64,000 nucleotides of DNA from Bradyrhizobium sp. 164 (GTDB lineage: Bacteria > Pseudomonadota > Alphaproteobacteria > Rhizobiales > Xanthobacteraceae): assembly GCF_023073715.1 (NCBI RefSeq), contig NZ_JADPKA010000094.1:1-64000 (forward strand). Direction: 5' to 3'. Position 1 is the first letter of the stretch; the number at the start of each line of letters is the position of its first letter. The translations under genes were made by a program, and so were the position numbers. Shown here one piece after another: positions 1-7,884 of this stretch. Below the pieces are notes generated by a model, which ran no database searches, had not been told where the DNA came from, and was given only the letters and a program-made list of their open reading frames with translations.

Positions 1-339
1 CAACTTCAAGATGAGCCCCTTACATCGCGCAAGTCAAATGACGAATGAGGCAAATGCTGCGACCTTGGTGGGGTGCTTGTCGGCGATGAATTTCGCGGTG
101 GTCCCAGGGGGAGTGATGCCGTGGCGTGGAGGACAATCAGGTACTGTTCTTCGGGGCCGCTACGGGTCAAAGTCGGCGGTGAACGCCGCCTCCGAGCGGC
201 TTCCGGTCTACACCAGACAGCCGACTCCCGGGCGGATTTCGAGTTAGGCAGCCTAGGGCCACGCGCGGAAGTCGTTTCCGTCGGACATCCCTGCATCGGC
301 CCTTATCTCAATCCAATCAGGCTGTGCAGCTCTATGTGA
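1..339. other. No recognisable intact gene
   Basis: I cannot assign a gene here. On the minus strand a frame open down to a stop at 34-36 reads like a genuine protein C-terminus (TTAKFIADKHPTKVAAF) but meets a stop near position 165, while a neighbouring frame (EEQYLIVLH) is open just upstream of it. That pattern would fit the frameshifted tail of an old gene. It is a weak inference and I do not recognise the family. Confidence 0.25.
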
Positions 340-1239
340 TCAGTTCTGCGCCTTCTTGGCCTCGTTCAACGCAATAATGATGGCCTTAATGGTACCTTCC
401 GCAGCTGCGGCATTGTATCCGACATGGTAGCCATGGAATACGTGGATCGGCTCGTGGTCTTCGAAGCTGTGGTTCGCCCCCTTCCACAGCACCGACTTCA
501 CGGGGATCGAACGCTTGCTCTCGGCCATCTGGCCGCAGAGGACGGGACTGGTGGCCTCGTCCTTCTCTGCCAGGAAGAGGTGAACTGGAGCGTAGAAGTC
601 GACGCTCTTCATCAAATAACAGGACGGCTGCATTGCGAAGCCGCCCGCGAACATGTGCTCGTGGAGGTCGCCGATCGCGCGGTTCATGATAATCAAAGAC
701 GTGGTCGCACCGTTGCTCCGGCCGAGGACGTAAACCTGTTTGGGATCGGCGATCTTTTGCTCGATGAGCCAGTCCAGAGCCGCATACGCATCGTCGGCTC
801 GGCGCCGCGCCCAAGTCAGCTGGCTGGGATCCGAGCAGACGCCGTCAGGTCCCAAGTCCCGGCTGCCGAAGCTGTCAAGCAGCAGAACACCGTAGCCCGC
901 CCCGACCAATCTACCGCCGTAGTCGCGTCCCCGTTTCTTCTCGACCCGGCCGAAGCCGTCGCAGCCGTGCAGCATGATCACGAACGGGATCAGACCCTTC
1001 GCGCCTTGCGGCCGCATCATGTCGGCCTGCAGTTCGCCCTCCGCCCTCACCTTGCGCTTCTCCTCGACGGTGCCGTCCATAAAGTTCTTCGACCAGCCGT
1101 CGATGTAGTCGTTGCCGGGAATCCAAGGAGAGGATTGCGCTGAGGTATGCCAAGGTATCTTGACCATCTCAGCATGTGCAGATGAGAACGACAAAACAGC
1201 GGCCATTGAGCGCTCGTATCGTTCGTTCGCGGCGCGCAT
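340..1239 (-). CDS. Dienelactone hydrolase-like alpha/beta hydrolase
   Basis: A 299-aa alpha/beta-hydrolase of the dienelactone-hydrolase type, probably acting on an ester or similar small substrate; the substrate cannot be told. Seen: HG oxyanion motif at 91-92, nucleophile elbow GRSNGA with Ser175, acid candidate Asp227 (EKDEA) and His257 (ANHSFE). The N-terminus is odd. A short hydrophobic stretch ending SSAHA looks like the end of a signal peptide but lacks a normal charged, hydrophobic run before it, and neither ATG (1239 or 1206) has a good ribosome site. A dispersed repeat begins immediately upstream on the other strand, so the true 5' end may have been lost. The hydrolase call is firm; the start and export are uncertain. 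Confidence 0.75.
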   Translation of the reverse strand: MRAANERYERSMAAVLSFSSAHAEMVKIPWHTSAQSSPWIPGNDYIDGWSKNFMDGTVEEKRKVRAEGELQADMMRPQGAKGLIPFVIMLHGCDGFGRVEKKRGRDYGGRLVGAGYGVLLLDSFGSRDLGPDGVCSDPSQLTWARRRADDAYAALDWLIEQKIADPKQVYVLGRSNGATTSLIIMNRAIGDLHEHMFAGGFAMQPSCYLMKSVDFYAPVHLFLAEKDEATSPVLCGQMAESKRSIPVKSVLWKGANHSFEDHEPIHVFHGYHVGYNAAAAEGTIKAIIIALNEAKKAQN

Positions 1240-1330
1240 GTCCGCATTGGGTCATTCGCGTCGGTTTGGCTGGGCGCCGCCGCCTTCCGCACTACCCCTA
1301 CAAACAGACATCGTTACCGTGCGTCGGCAT
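1231..1330 (+). repeat. Fragment of dispersed rhizobial repeat (MSALGH type)
   Basis: Read on the plus strand this stretch encodes MSALGHSRRF followed shortly by SALPLQTDI. I recognise this as a degenerate copy of an intergenic repeat that appears in many Rhizobiales genomes as small spurious proteins beginning MSALGHKRTF and continuing SALPPKADI. It abuts the 5' end of the hydrolase gene. Identification is by memory of the family, and the boundaries are approximate. Confidence 0.45.
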
Positions 1331-1549
1331 GTTTCAAGTGGGCCAGTCAGATGATTGCAGCGGCGATTCCAGCACCGGTAAGCGCTTCATTCACTACTTC
1401 TTGGAGGGCGGGTTCGACCCGACAACCAGGATCAGCGTTTTACACGGCGACTCCTCCGCCGCCTCAGCGCGGCATGAGGAAAGTATCGAACCGCACACAA
1501 CAGCTAAACTCGCCGCTGCAAGATCGTTCAGGCTGCGGAGGTCCGGAAT
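1331..1549. other. Intergenic, nothing recognised
   Basis: No frame here has convincing protein character and no structured element stands out. It separates the hydrolase/repeat junction from the stop codon of the 38-aa membrane peptide. Confidence 0.4.
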
Positions 1550-1666
1550 TCAGGAGTGCCCTCGGAAAAGCACAGCGAGAAGCCCGGCAGCAACGATCGC
1601 AAGCCAGATTAGCGAAACGATGAAAGAGGCGAAGTGCCAATCAACGTCGCGGCGCCTGGACTGCAT
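1550..1666 (-). CDS. 38-aa single-span membrane peptide
   Basis: A short open frame of 39 codons, below usual gene-calling cut-offs. It begins with an ATG preceded by a strong ribosome site (GGAAGGAG, five bases upstream) and encodes a basic N-terminus (MQSRRRDVDWH) followed by a hydrophobic run of about 24 residues (IVSLIWLAIVAAGLLAVLF). This is the layout of a single-pass inner-membrane peptide. It lies 30 bases downstream of, and on the same strand as, the 72-aa twin-arginine protein, so the two are probably co-transcribed. I do not recognise the family and assign no function. Confidence 0.6.
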   Translation of the reverse strand: MQSRRRDVDWHFASFIVSLIWLAIVAAGLLAVLFRGHS

Positions 1667-1696
1667 TGTGTCTCCTTCCGGCGACTGTGCGCCGGC

Positions 1697-1915
1697 TCAA
1701 CGATTGCTATCGTCCTTGCCGTTGGGGGTGCCGTCACCGCCGTCGTTGCCATAGCCATTGTTGCCACGAGGGCCGGCCGGTCCGGCGCCAGACCTTGCAA
1801 TGGCATCCGACGTGAGGGACGTCGACAGCAGGAGCGTCATGGCCGGAGGCGTCACGGCGGCGAACTTTCCGCACGTCTTTAGGAATTCGCGTCGGTCATC
1901 GTCCTGGTCTGGCAT
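1697..1915 (-). CDS. Small twin-arginine, Gly/Asn-rich exported protein
   Basis: A 72-aa protein: acidic start (MPDQDDD), twin-arginine motif RREFLK, a hydrophobic stretch (FAAVTPPAMTLLLSTSL) and, after a probable cleavage region, a short Gly/Asn/Asp-rich tail (GNNGYGNDGGDGTPNG). The ATG at 1915 is preferred over the in-frame TTG at 1930 because GGGAGA lies seven bases before it. Similar tiny Tat-leader proteins with Gly-rich tails occur in Bradyrhizobium, usually annotated hypothetical. The mature part is only about 35 residues, so a peptide-like or ligand-binding role is possible, but nothing in the sequence settles it. It is followed by the 38-aa membrane peptide. Confidence 0.6.
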   Translation of the reverse strand: MPDQDDDRREFLKTCGKFAAVTPPAMTLLLSTSLTSDAIARSGAGPAGPRGNNGYGNDGGDGTPNGKDDSNR

Positions 1916-2320
1916 GGCGTTGTCTCCCAATAGCGGAATTAAATCACATTAACCCAATTAAATCAATTAAATTTCGTTCCAAGATAAAGCGCATCCCTCG
2001 TCCGCTCTCTCAATGGCGAAGCGCCGCCTTTCGGTGGCGGGGAACTCAGATGAGCAAATCTAGCCCGCTATGTCCCGACGAGCGGACCTTCCTCAGATGG
2101 CGCGCCACATGTTTAATGGGCCAGAAGGGGGTAACGCCTCCAGTCGCTTTGGCAGCCTCTCAGCTGCCATCCTCGCAACCCGAGAACCCGCTTGCAGGCG
2201 AGCAACCACCAACGACGCGTTCGTTGAACGCTCGGATCAAAACTCACTGCAAGTTTTGAAAGGCCTGCTGAGCTTTTCATCGCTCCTTCGTTGAAGGCAG
2301 CGCTAGCGCAGCCGACGGCA
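1916..2320. other. Intergenic, nothing recognised
   Basis: About 400 bases between the twin-arginine protein gene and the glycosyltransferase remnant. The AT-rich stretch at 1935-1985 probably holds the promoter of the minus-strand tiny gene pair. I see no gene-like frame, no clear terminator and no repeat. Confidence 0.4.
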
Positions 2321-3097
2321 TCAAGCGCCAATAGGTGGTGCCAACCGGTCGCGAAGATGATCAGCGTTTGTGAGCCTGGCGGCGCTACTATTCAGGAAAT
2401 GTTCAATCGCGGCCTTGCGTTGCAGCAGATCTTGCTCCCGCGAAGGCTCACTTGACATATTGCCCGCGTGCGCACGATAGACGGCTTGGTCCGCGGCAAT
2501 GACCCCGACGACGCCGTGTGCGGCGAGCCGTAACCACATTTCCATATCAGAGGCATAGGGTAAGTCGGCCAAATAGCCCCCCAATCTCTTCTGCAGGCTG
2601 GTGCGGACCACTACAGTTGGTGACAGCACAATGTTTTTCGCGCCGCTAAGTGCAATGAAATCAAATCCGGACAAAACGCGGGTTGTCGATCCACGCCTGG
2701 TCTGTGGCGAGTACGCTTCCCCCACCGATCAAGAACAATCGCGCCTCCGAAGGTGAACGCGACAGAAGGATGCTCGTCCATTAGATCGACCGCTCTCGAA
2801 AGGGCGCCGGGCAACAAGTAATCATCGCAGACAGCAGAAGCATGTAGTCGGCTCTTGCCAGGCGATGCCTTCATTGGCAGTAGCAATGAGCACTCGATTC
2901 GAGACGTGCCTGCGGTAGTCGACGCGAGCGTCGGAGCGTACTAACTCCGCGGCAACTTCCGCTGTATCGTCTGGCGACGCATCATCTATAATCAGCAGGC
3001 GCAAGCGGGGGCCCGATTGCGCCAAAACGCTCTGGACGCACTCTCGCAGGAAGTGCTCGTACCGGAAGCAGGGAACAACGACGTCTACGGAGCTCAT
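2321..3097 (-). pseudogene. Frameshifted family 2 glycosyltransferase
   Basis: The remains of a GT-A fold (GT2) sugar transferase spread over several minus-strand frames. The first part reads SSVDVVVPCFRYEHFLRE and LLIIDDASPDD, the typical nucleotide-sugar binding start. Around 2850 the frame must change twice to give ARADYMLLLSA and then DDYLLPGALSRAVD. Around 2730 it changes again to continue into LGGYLADLPYASDMEMWLRL and the C-terminus ending at 2321. All pieces are in the right order and the whole would be about 259 aa, normal for the family. At least three indels make a functional product unlikely unless the sequence is poor here. It has no glycan-gene neighbours. Confidence 0.8.
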
Positions 3098-3271
3098 TTC
3101 TCGTCGGATTCCACCGACTGTCACAAAGAGCGTCGAGATATGTCTGTTCAAGAAAATACGATGGAATGGGTTCCTGGCCGGCCGCTTCGGGTTATACGCC
3201 GCCGATCACGCTCAAGCGGGGGTGGCTTTCGCTTTGCCTTGCGGAGCCGACGAGGACACACCGTAGCCCGG

Positions 3272-3505
3272 CTACGAAAGATCAGCCCGCGGCGGCGGAT
3301 AGCGCCGGGCCAGCACCGACAAGGATAGATGCCGCCCGTCTTCCGGCAGTTCCAGATAAGCCAGAACGAGCGGCCGCTTCCATTCGCCGACGCCGAACTC
3401 CATCGTCATCCATTTCTGCGGCTCGGGGCCTTCCAGGCCTCGGACCCAGACGAAGTAGCGGGGAAGGTCGTCGGTGTCCGCTTCCGTCATGCGTCTCTTT
3501 GCCAT
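3272..3505 (-). CDS. Hypothetical 77-aa protein
   Basis: A compact protein with protein-like composition (YFVWVRGLEGPEPQKW, ELPEDGRHLSLSVLARR), no signal peptide and no membrane segment. The start could be 3505 or the ATG at 3490 (MTEADTDD), which has GAG four bases upstream. I do not recognise the family. It lies alone between the glycosyltransferase remnant and a repeat-filled stretch. Confidence 0.5.
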   Translation of the reverse strand: MAKRRMTEADTDDLPRYFVWVRGLEGPEPQKWMTMEFGVGEWKRPLVLAYLELPEDGRHLSLSVLARRYPPPRADLS

Positions 3506-3622
3506 CGAAGCTGCTCACTGCTTCAGCAACCGTTGCCGCACGATATAGGTAGTGGCGGAGCGAAGTCGAACGCCATGCAGGGCGATTGAGGAGTGGCTTT
3601 CCAGCCGCCCATGCTTCGACCC

Positions 3623-3640
3623 GCCCGCCCCGGGGCGGGC
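3623..3640. repeat. Perfect 18-bp GC palindrome
   Basis: The sequence GCCCGCCCCGGGGCGGGC is a perfect palindrome. It lies in a gene-free stretch, with no T tract after it that would make it a clear terminator. Confidence 0.6.
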
Positions 3641-3839
3641 GCTCAGGACCAGGACGGAGGGCGCGGCAGCGACTTCAAGGCGTAGGTGCCTTATCCCGAG
3701 TACACCATTAGAAGCATCGTCACGGAAGACAAGGCGCGCGTTGCGGCCGCCGCGAAGGACATGCGATCGCCGCCGCGCTCGGGTGCGGTGAAACCGGGAG
3801 CTCGGTCGCTGAGATCCCGATTAACAGAAATTCGGAAAT

Positions 3840-4320
3840 GCCGTATGTGATCTGCCGTCCCGGCCCATGGATAAGGGGCGTTTCGCGATCGTCACGATAC
3901 GCGGGCCGGGTGGCGGTGGGCGTGGAGCGCATCGGCGCGCAGGCAATCGCAGGGCGGGTTTGGCCCGTGAGCGGTTGAGCAGCGCGCGCACGACAGGTGC
4001 AGTCCGCGTACGGCAAAAGCGTGTGGTCCTGGCGCCCGGGGTCTGTGCGTCAAGGCTTGCGGTGATGTTGCGGCCCGACCGGGCGAGCGCATCAGCTATC
4101 TCGCAAGGCGACGGGGGCAATAGTGCATCGCTCCCCGGGGAGAGCGCGCCATAAGCCGTTAAACCACTGCGCAGGGAAGGCCGGGATGTCCAGGCTGCCC
4201 TGTATGCCGCTGTGCATTTGTCTTCGCGCAATTGCGCACAGCGGACCGCGGGTGCCAGCTGGCACTCGGTCTTCCCTGCGCCCTTTCCAAGGACGGGGCG
4301 TCAAGAGAAGCTCAAGACTC
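3840..4320 (-). repeat. Dispersed rhizobial repeat giving spurious ORFs
   Basis: This GC-rich stretch has no credible gene. The minus-strand reading contains strings such as FPAQWFNGL, RALPGE, LLPPSP, IADALARSGR and LDAQTPGARTTRFCR. I recognise these from the many near-identical 'hypothetical proteins' that annotate one abundant dispersed repeat in Bradyrhizobium and relatives. It is likely a non-coding interspersed element; its ends are approximate. The rest of 3506-4398 holds nothing else I can name apart from the 18-bp palindrome at 3623. Confidence 0.55.
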
Positions 4321-4398
4321 GGGCGTTATGCGTCGCGAGGCTGTACAGGCGCGTCTTGCGCTGCTTGACAATTGAAGCGTGCACGGTTCGCCTGCCGA

Positions 4399-4698
4399 TC
4401 ACCGCCACAATTCGCAGGCCGCGACGCGGTTGATGTCGGCGAGCCGCCTTGCGCCATCTCCGTGGAGATCGAGGCTGCCGACCAGCGTCAGCAGGCGACG
4501 ATAAGCGGTGTCGGCAATTTCGACCGGCAGCGGGGCCTCGAAGGCCTCGACATAGCTGCCGACGACACCGCTGAGCAGACGACACAGGCCGCGCTGGGCG
4601 GGATCGTCCCGGCCGAGTGTCTCGAGCTTCTGCTGGAAGATTTGGAAGGTCCGCAAACCGTGGTGCTGCTGGGAAAGCCACGCGTGCAGATCGTTCAT
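4399..4698 (-). CDS. Hypothetical 99-aa protein
   Basis: A soluble, mostly helical-looking protein (MNDLHAWLSQQHHGLRTF, LLSGVVGSYVEAFEAPLP) with no signal peptide. The start is well supported: AAGGAG stands six bases before the ATG. Family and function are not recognised. It lies between the repeat block and the tRNA-Leu gene on the same strand. Confidence 0.6.
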   Translation of the reverse strand: MNDLHAWLSQQHHGLRTFQIFQQKLETLGRDDPAQRGLCRLLSGVVGSYVEAFEAPLPVEIADTAYRRLLTLVGSLDLHGDGARRLADINRVAACELWR

Positions 4699-4791
4699 GT
4701 GAGCTCCTTCGAGTTACAGAAGAAGCTACCGGCTTATACAGTGGGGAGGGGACGATGGCTAGCGGGGGAAGCGGAGGTTCGTTGCGCCAAT

Positions 4792-4816
4792 CCGCCTTCG
4801 CCAAGGCTTCGGCGGG
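4792..4816. repeat. 25-bp repeat, copy 1
   Basis: A partly palindromic 25-bp motif containing GCCTTCGCCAAGGCTTCGGC. An identical copy lies at 57944-57968 and a diverged inverted copy at 29444-29470. It is intergenic, just downstream of tRNA-Leu. Confidence 0.7.
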
Positions 4817-4888
4817 ACAGCCTTCGCTGCTTCGCGTGGATAGACCGGCGCCTCGCTCGCCTAGCCGTAGGTGCGAAGCAGCGAAGGC

Positions 4889-4973
4889 TGGTGCCCCTGG
4901 CCGGAATCGAACCAGCACTCCTTGCGGAACTCGATTTTGAGTCGAGCGCGTCTACCAGTTCCGCCACAGGGGC
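4889..4973 (-). tRNA. trnL: tRNA-Leu (anticodon CAA)
   Basis: The minus strand folds as a class II tRNA. The acceptor GCCCCTG pairs with CAGGGGC, followed by discriminator A and an encoded CCA. The anticodon stem CTCGA/TCGAG encloses the loop CTCAAAA with anticodon CAA, reading UUG codons. A long variable arm follows, and the T-loop is GGTTCGATTCC. The 3' end faces the degenerate 1-4.8 kb region. Confidence 0.95.
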
Positions 4974-5131
4974 CCTCGGTCGGCCGCTCGGATGAGGGCG
5001 TCGCGAAGCCGGCGGACTATAGCCATGGACAGGACGGGGTCAACCCGCGCCAAAGTGATCCCCGCCGTTCTCGACAGCCACATAAGCCGGAGTTAGAGGC
5101 TTGGAGCGCGACCCATCGGAGAGAGGCTGCC

Positions 5132-5671
5132 GTGACGATCCAGAGTGCCGCAATACCAGCGTTCAAGTCGGCCAGCGCCGGTCCCGCGCTGACCGCCTCG
5201 CTGCTCGTCACATTGATCGCCGCGGCCACGATCGCGGGCGCCTGGTTCTTCCAGCTCGTGCTGGAGATCCTGCCCTGTCCGCTCTGCCTGGAGCAGCGCT
5301 ACGCTTATTACCTCGCGATCCCGCTCGGTGCCCTCACGGCGCTCGGGGCCAGAAGCGGCGCGCCGCGGCCGCTGCTGCTCGTTGCGCTAGCGATTCTGGT
5401 GCTGGCGACGCTCGCCAATGCCGGTCTCGGCGCCTATCACTCCGGCGTCGAATGGGGATTTTGGAAGGGGCCGACCGATTGCTCCGGTCCCGTCGTCAAT
5501 CTCGGTAACGCCGGCGATCTTTTCTCGCGGCTCGACACCGTGAAGGTGGTGCGCTGCGACGAGGTGCAGTGGCGCTTCCTCGGCCTCTCGCTCGCCGGCT
5601 ACAACGTGCTGATCTCGCTGCTGATGGCCGCGATCGCCGCATGGGGATTTGTGCGGACGGCGAAGCGCTGA
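5132..5671 (+). CDS. dsbB: Disulfide bond formation protein B (DsbB)
   Basis: An inner-membrane quinone-linked oxidase that reoxidises periplasmic DsbA-type proteins. The 179-aa product has about four membrane spans (about 21-43, 60-72, 80-98, 152-172). Both Cys pairs expected of DsbB are present: CPLC at 49-52 after the first span, and Cys117/Cys142 in the second periplasmic loop. The GTG start at 5132 is chosen because GAGAGG lies five bases upstream and the first span then follows directly; the frame stays open further upstream without coding character. A DsbA-like oxidase gene lies about 4 kb downstream, a possible partner. Confidence 0.88.
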   Translation: MTIQSAAIPAFKSASAGPALTASLLVTLIAAATIAGAWFFQLVLEILPCPLCLEQRYAYYLAIPLGALTALGARSGAPRPLLLVALAILVLATLANAGLGAYHSGVEWGFWKGPTDCSGPVVNLGNAGDLFSRLDTVKVVRCDEVQWRFLGLSLAGYNVLISLLMAAIAAWGFVRTAKR

Positions 5672-5673
5672 GC

Positions 5674-6759
5674 TCAATCATCCACGTCATCCTGCGTGCG
5701 CCCGAACAAGTGCACGATGCCGGGTGTCGCGATCGTCACGAAGACGAAGCGCGACAGGTGATGGGCGCCGACGAAGATCGGGTCGATGTGCAGTGTCAGG
5801 GCCAGCGCCAGCATCGCGTCCATCGCGCCCGGAGCGAAAGCAACGACGACATCGGAGAATTTCACCTGCGTGGTGAGCGCGACGATGCCGACGAAGATGG
5901 CGGAAACGGCAATTGCGACCGCGAACGAGCCCAGCGCGGCGTTGATATGGCCGGCCAAAGTCTTGATCCGCATCCGCGCAAAGCGGCTGCCGATCAGGGC
6001 GCCGATGCCGACCAGCGCCACGCCGCGCACCCAGTCCGGCAGGCCGCCCTCGACCCAGCCGGCGCCATGCAACACGCCGGAGGCGATCATCGCGCCGAAC
6101 ATCCAGCTCGCCGGAAATTTGATCAGCCGCAGAAACAGAGCCAGCGCCAGCGAGGCTGCGGCCAGCGCCACCAGGTCGAGCGGCGAGGCGATCGTCGCCG
6201 TCAGCGACGGTGCGGCCGAGGGCGCCACGCCCGCGATCGCCAGCACCATCGGCAGCGCCGCGGTGAGGATGATGACCCGCATGGTCTGCACCACCGCGAT
6301 GCCCGGCAGGTCGGCGCCGCGCTCGACCGCCAGGATCGTGATCTGCGACAGCGCGCCGGGGCTGCCGGCGAGGAAAGCCGAGGTGCGGTCCCAGCCATGG
6401 ACGCGCTGGAGGTAATAGCTCGAGCCGAAGGTCGAGCAGAACGTCGCGAGCGCAAGCAGGCCGATGGTGACGGGATAGGCGCTGACCTGCTGGATCAGAT
6501 GGCGCGAGACCACCGAGCCCAGCGAGATGCCGAGCAGCACCAGCACGGTCTGGGTCAGGATGGGCGGCAGCATCAGCTGACGACCGGCAATTGCCGCGAT
6601 CCCGACCGCGATCATCGAGCCCGAGATCAGCCCGCCGGGAAGGCCGGCGACGAGAAATACGAGGCCGCCGGCGGTGCCGACGACAAGCGTCTCTATCGTG
6701 CTCAAGACGTTGGCACGGCTCGGCCATTCGAACGGCAGGGAGGCGACGATTTGCTTCAC
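5674..6759 (-). CDS. AbrB family membrane protein
   Basis: A 361-aa polytopic membrane protein with two similar halves, each with several spans, typical of the AbrB/ammonia-monooxygenase-related permease family (PF05145). Characteristic stretches include GLPGGLISGSMIAVG, GTILAV-like repeats and SPGALSQITILAVERGAD near residue 135, and a second GGL/LGSFAV-type repeat toward the C-terminus. Members are proposed transporters; the substrate is unknown. It converges with dsbB, the stop codons lying two bases apart. Confidence 0.8.
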   Translation of the reverse strand: MKQIVASLPFEWPSRANVLSTIETLVVGTAGGLVFLVAGLPGGLISGSMIAVGIAAIAGRQLMLPPILTQTVLVLLGISLGSVVSRHLIQQVSAYPVTIGLLALATFCSTFGSSYYLQRVHGWDRTSAFLAGSPGALSQITILAVERGADLPGIAVVQTMRVIILTAALPMVLAIAGVAPSAAPSLTATIASPLDLVALAAASLALALFLRLIKFPASWMFGAMIASGVLHGAGWVEGGLPDWVRGVALVGIGALIGSRFARMRIKTLAGHINAALGSFAVAIAVSAIFVGIVALTTQVKFSDVVVAFAPGAMDAMLALALTLHIDPIFVGAHHLSRFVFVTIATPGIVHLFGRTQDDVDD

Positions 6760-6858
6760 GCCACCTTATCGCAAATCAGCGAGAGGCGCACAATTGCAGG
6801 CTCGTCATGCCGCAATGCGCATGTCTCTCACTGATGCTGGCGGAGGATCGTGATGGGC

Positions 6859-7146
6859 TTACTTCTTGTCGGCGGTGGCGGGGGCGGCAGTGCCGGCCTT
6901 CGCTTCCTTCATGCATTCGCGGCGAAATTTCTTGCGCTCCTTGCCCTTCAGTCCCTTGGCGTCCGCCTGCTTGGAGCATTCAAGCGATTCGGCCGAGCGC
7001 TCCTTCGGCGCCTTCTTGTCGGCGGTTGCAGCAGTGTCGGTCTTTGTATCGGTCTTGGCGGCCGGCGCGGCGGTCTGGGCGAAGGCAGTGCCGGTGGCGA
7101 GCAAGGAGACGAGAGCGAGGGCGGCAAGGCGGGAGGTGACGGTCAT
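6859..7146 (-). CDS. PsiF-repeat exported protein
   Basis: A 95-aa protein with a clear Sec signal peptide (LAALALVSLLATGTAFA) and a charged, Ala/Lys/Thr-rich linker. It has one PsiF-type module, ECSKQADAKGLKGKERKKF ending in a second Cys (REC), so the two Cys residues bracket a basic helix. E. coli PsiF is a phosphate-starvation-inducible protein of unknown function. The ATG at 7146 is chosen over the GTG at 7155 because AAGAAGAG then lies eight bases away. It is divergent from the gene at 7343, whose product has the same kind of Cys-bracketed module. Confidence 0.8.
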   Translation of the reverse strand: MTVTSRLAALALVSLLATGTAFAQTAAPAAKTDTKTDTAATADKKAPKERSAESLECSKQADAKGLKGKERKKFRRECMKEAKAGTAAPATADKK

Positions 7147-7342
7147 GTGTTGCACTCTTCTTGAATTGCGAGGGGCTGGGAACGTCGGCCCGCGTTGCTG
7201 AACGCGACATGAATGAGTCGAACGGCGGCACCACTAAATTTTGCCGGCGCAACCCATCGCATCCTTGTCGCAAGCCACCGACACGCTAGGATAGCAATCC
7301 TCGTTTCACTTTCGTCGGGAAGACCAAGGAGGAGACCCAGGG

Positions 7343-7837
7343 ATGACCATTCAGGCAAAATTGTTGTGTGCGATTGCAGCGGCGTGTGTCGCGGCATTGG
7401 TGGCGAGCGCGCCGGCGCAGGCACTGACCGCGCAGGAGTGCAGCGCAAAATATCAGGCGGCCAAGAAGGACGGCTCGCTCGGCACCATGAAGTGGAATGA
7501 CTTCCGCAAGGCCCAATGCGGTGCAGACGCAACCCCCGCCGCTGCGCCCACCGCGGCTGCTCCGGCTGCGCCCGCCGCTCCTGCCGAACCGAAGCAGGCG
7601 AAGAAGGAAGCCGCGCCCGCCGCTGCGCCGACGCTGCCGGCTGGACCTGCGATCTATCCGAACGCGGTCGATCCGAAATACGCCAAGGAGACGCCCGGCA
7701 AGGCGCGGCTCCACACCTGCGTCGACCAGTACAATGCCAACAAGGCCACCAACGGCAATGGCGGCTTGAAATGGATCCAGAAGGGCGGCGGCTATTACAG
7801 CGAATGCACCAAGAAGCTGAAGGGCGCAGCCGCCTGA
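7343..7837 (+). CDS. Exported protein with two Cys-bracketed modules
   Basis: A 164-aa protein. Residues 1-28 form a Sec signal peptide (LLCAIAAACVAALVASAPAQA). Two related modules follow: ECSAKYQAAKKDG to NDFRKAQC, and TCVDQYNANKATNG to WIQKGGGYYSEC. Each is a roughly 28-37-residue segment that begins and ends with Cys and holds a K-W or K-x-W core. The linker between them is Ala/Pro-rich. This suggests an internal duplication of a small disulfide-closed hairpin resembling PsiF repeats. A good ribosome site (AAGGAGG) precedes the ATG. Function is unknown. Confidence 0.75.
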   Translation: MTIQAKLLCAIAAACVAALVASAPAQALTAQECSAKYQAAKKDGSLGTMKWNDFRKAQCGADATPAAAPTAAAPAAPAAPAEPKQAKKEAAPAAAPTLPAGPAIYPNAVDPKYAKETPGKARLHTCVDQYNANKATNGNGGLKWIQKGGGYYSECTKKLKGAAA

Positions 7838-7884
7838 GCTTCGAAAGCAATGCGATGGCCGGGGCAAAGCTCCGGCCATTTCGC

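Noticed and set aside
3821..4231. 136-aa minus-strand protein
   Set aside because: Treated as a translation of a dispersed repeat rather than a gene.
5569..6834. Plus-strand open frame of 421 codons opposite the AbrB-type gene
   Set aside because: Arg/Gln/Asp-rich shadow composition, while the minus strand encodes a clear membrane protein.
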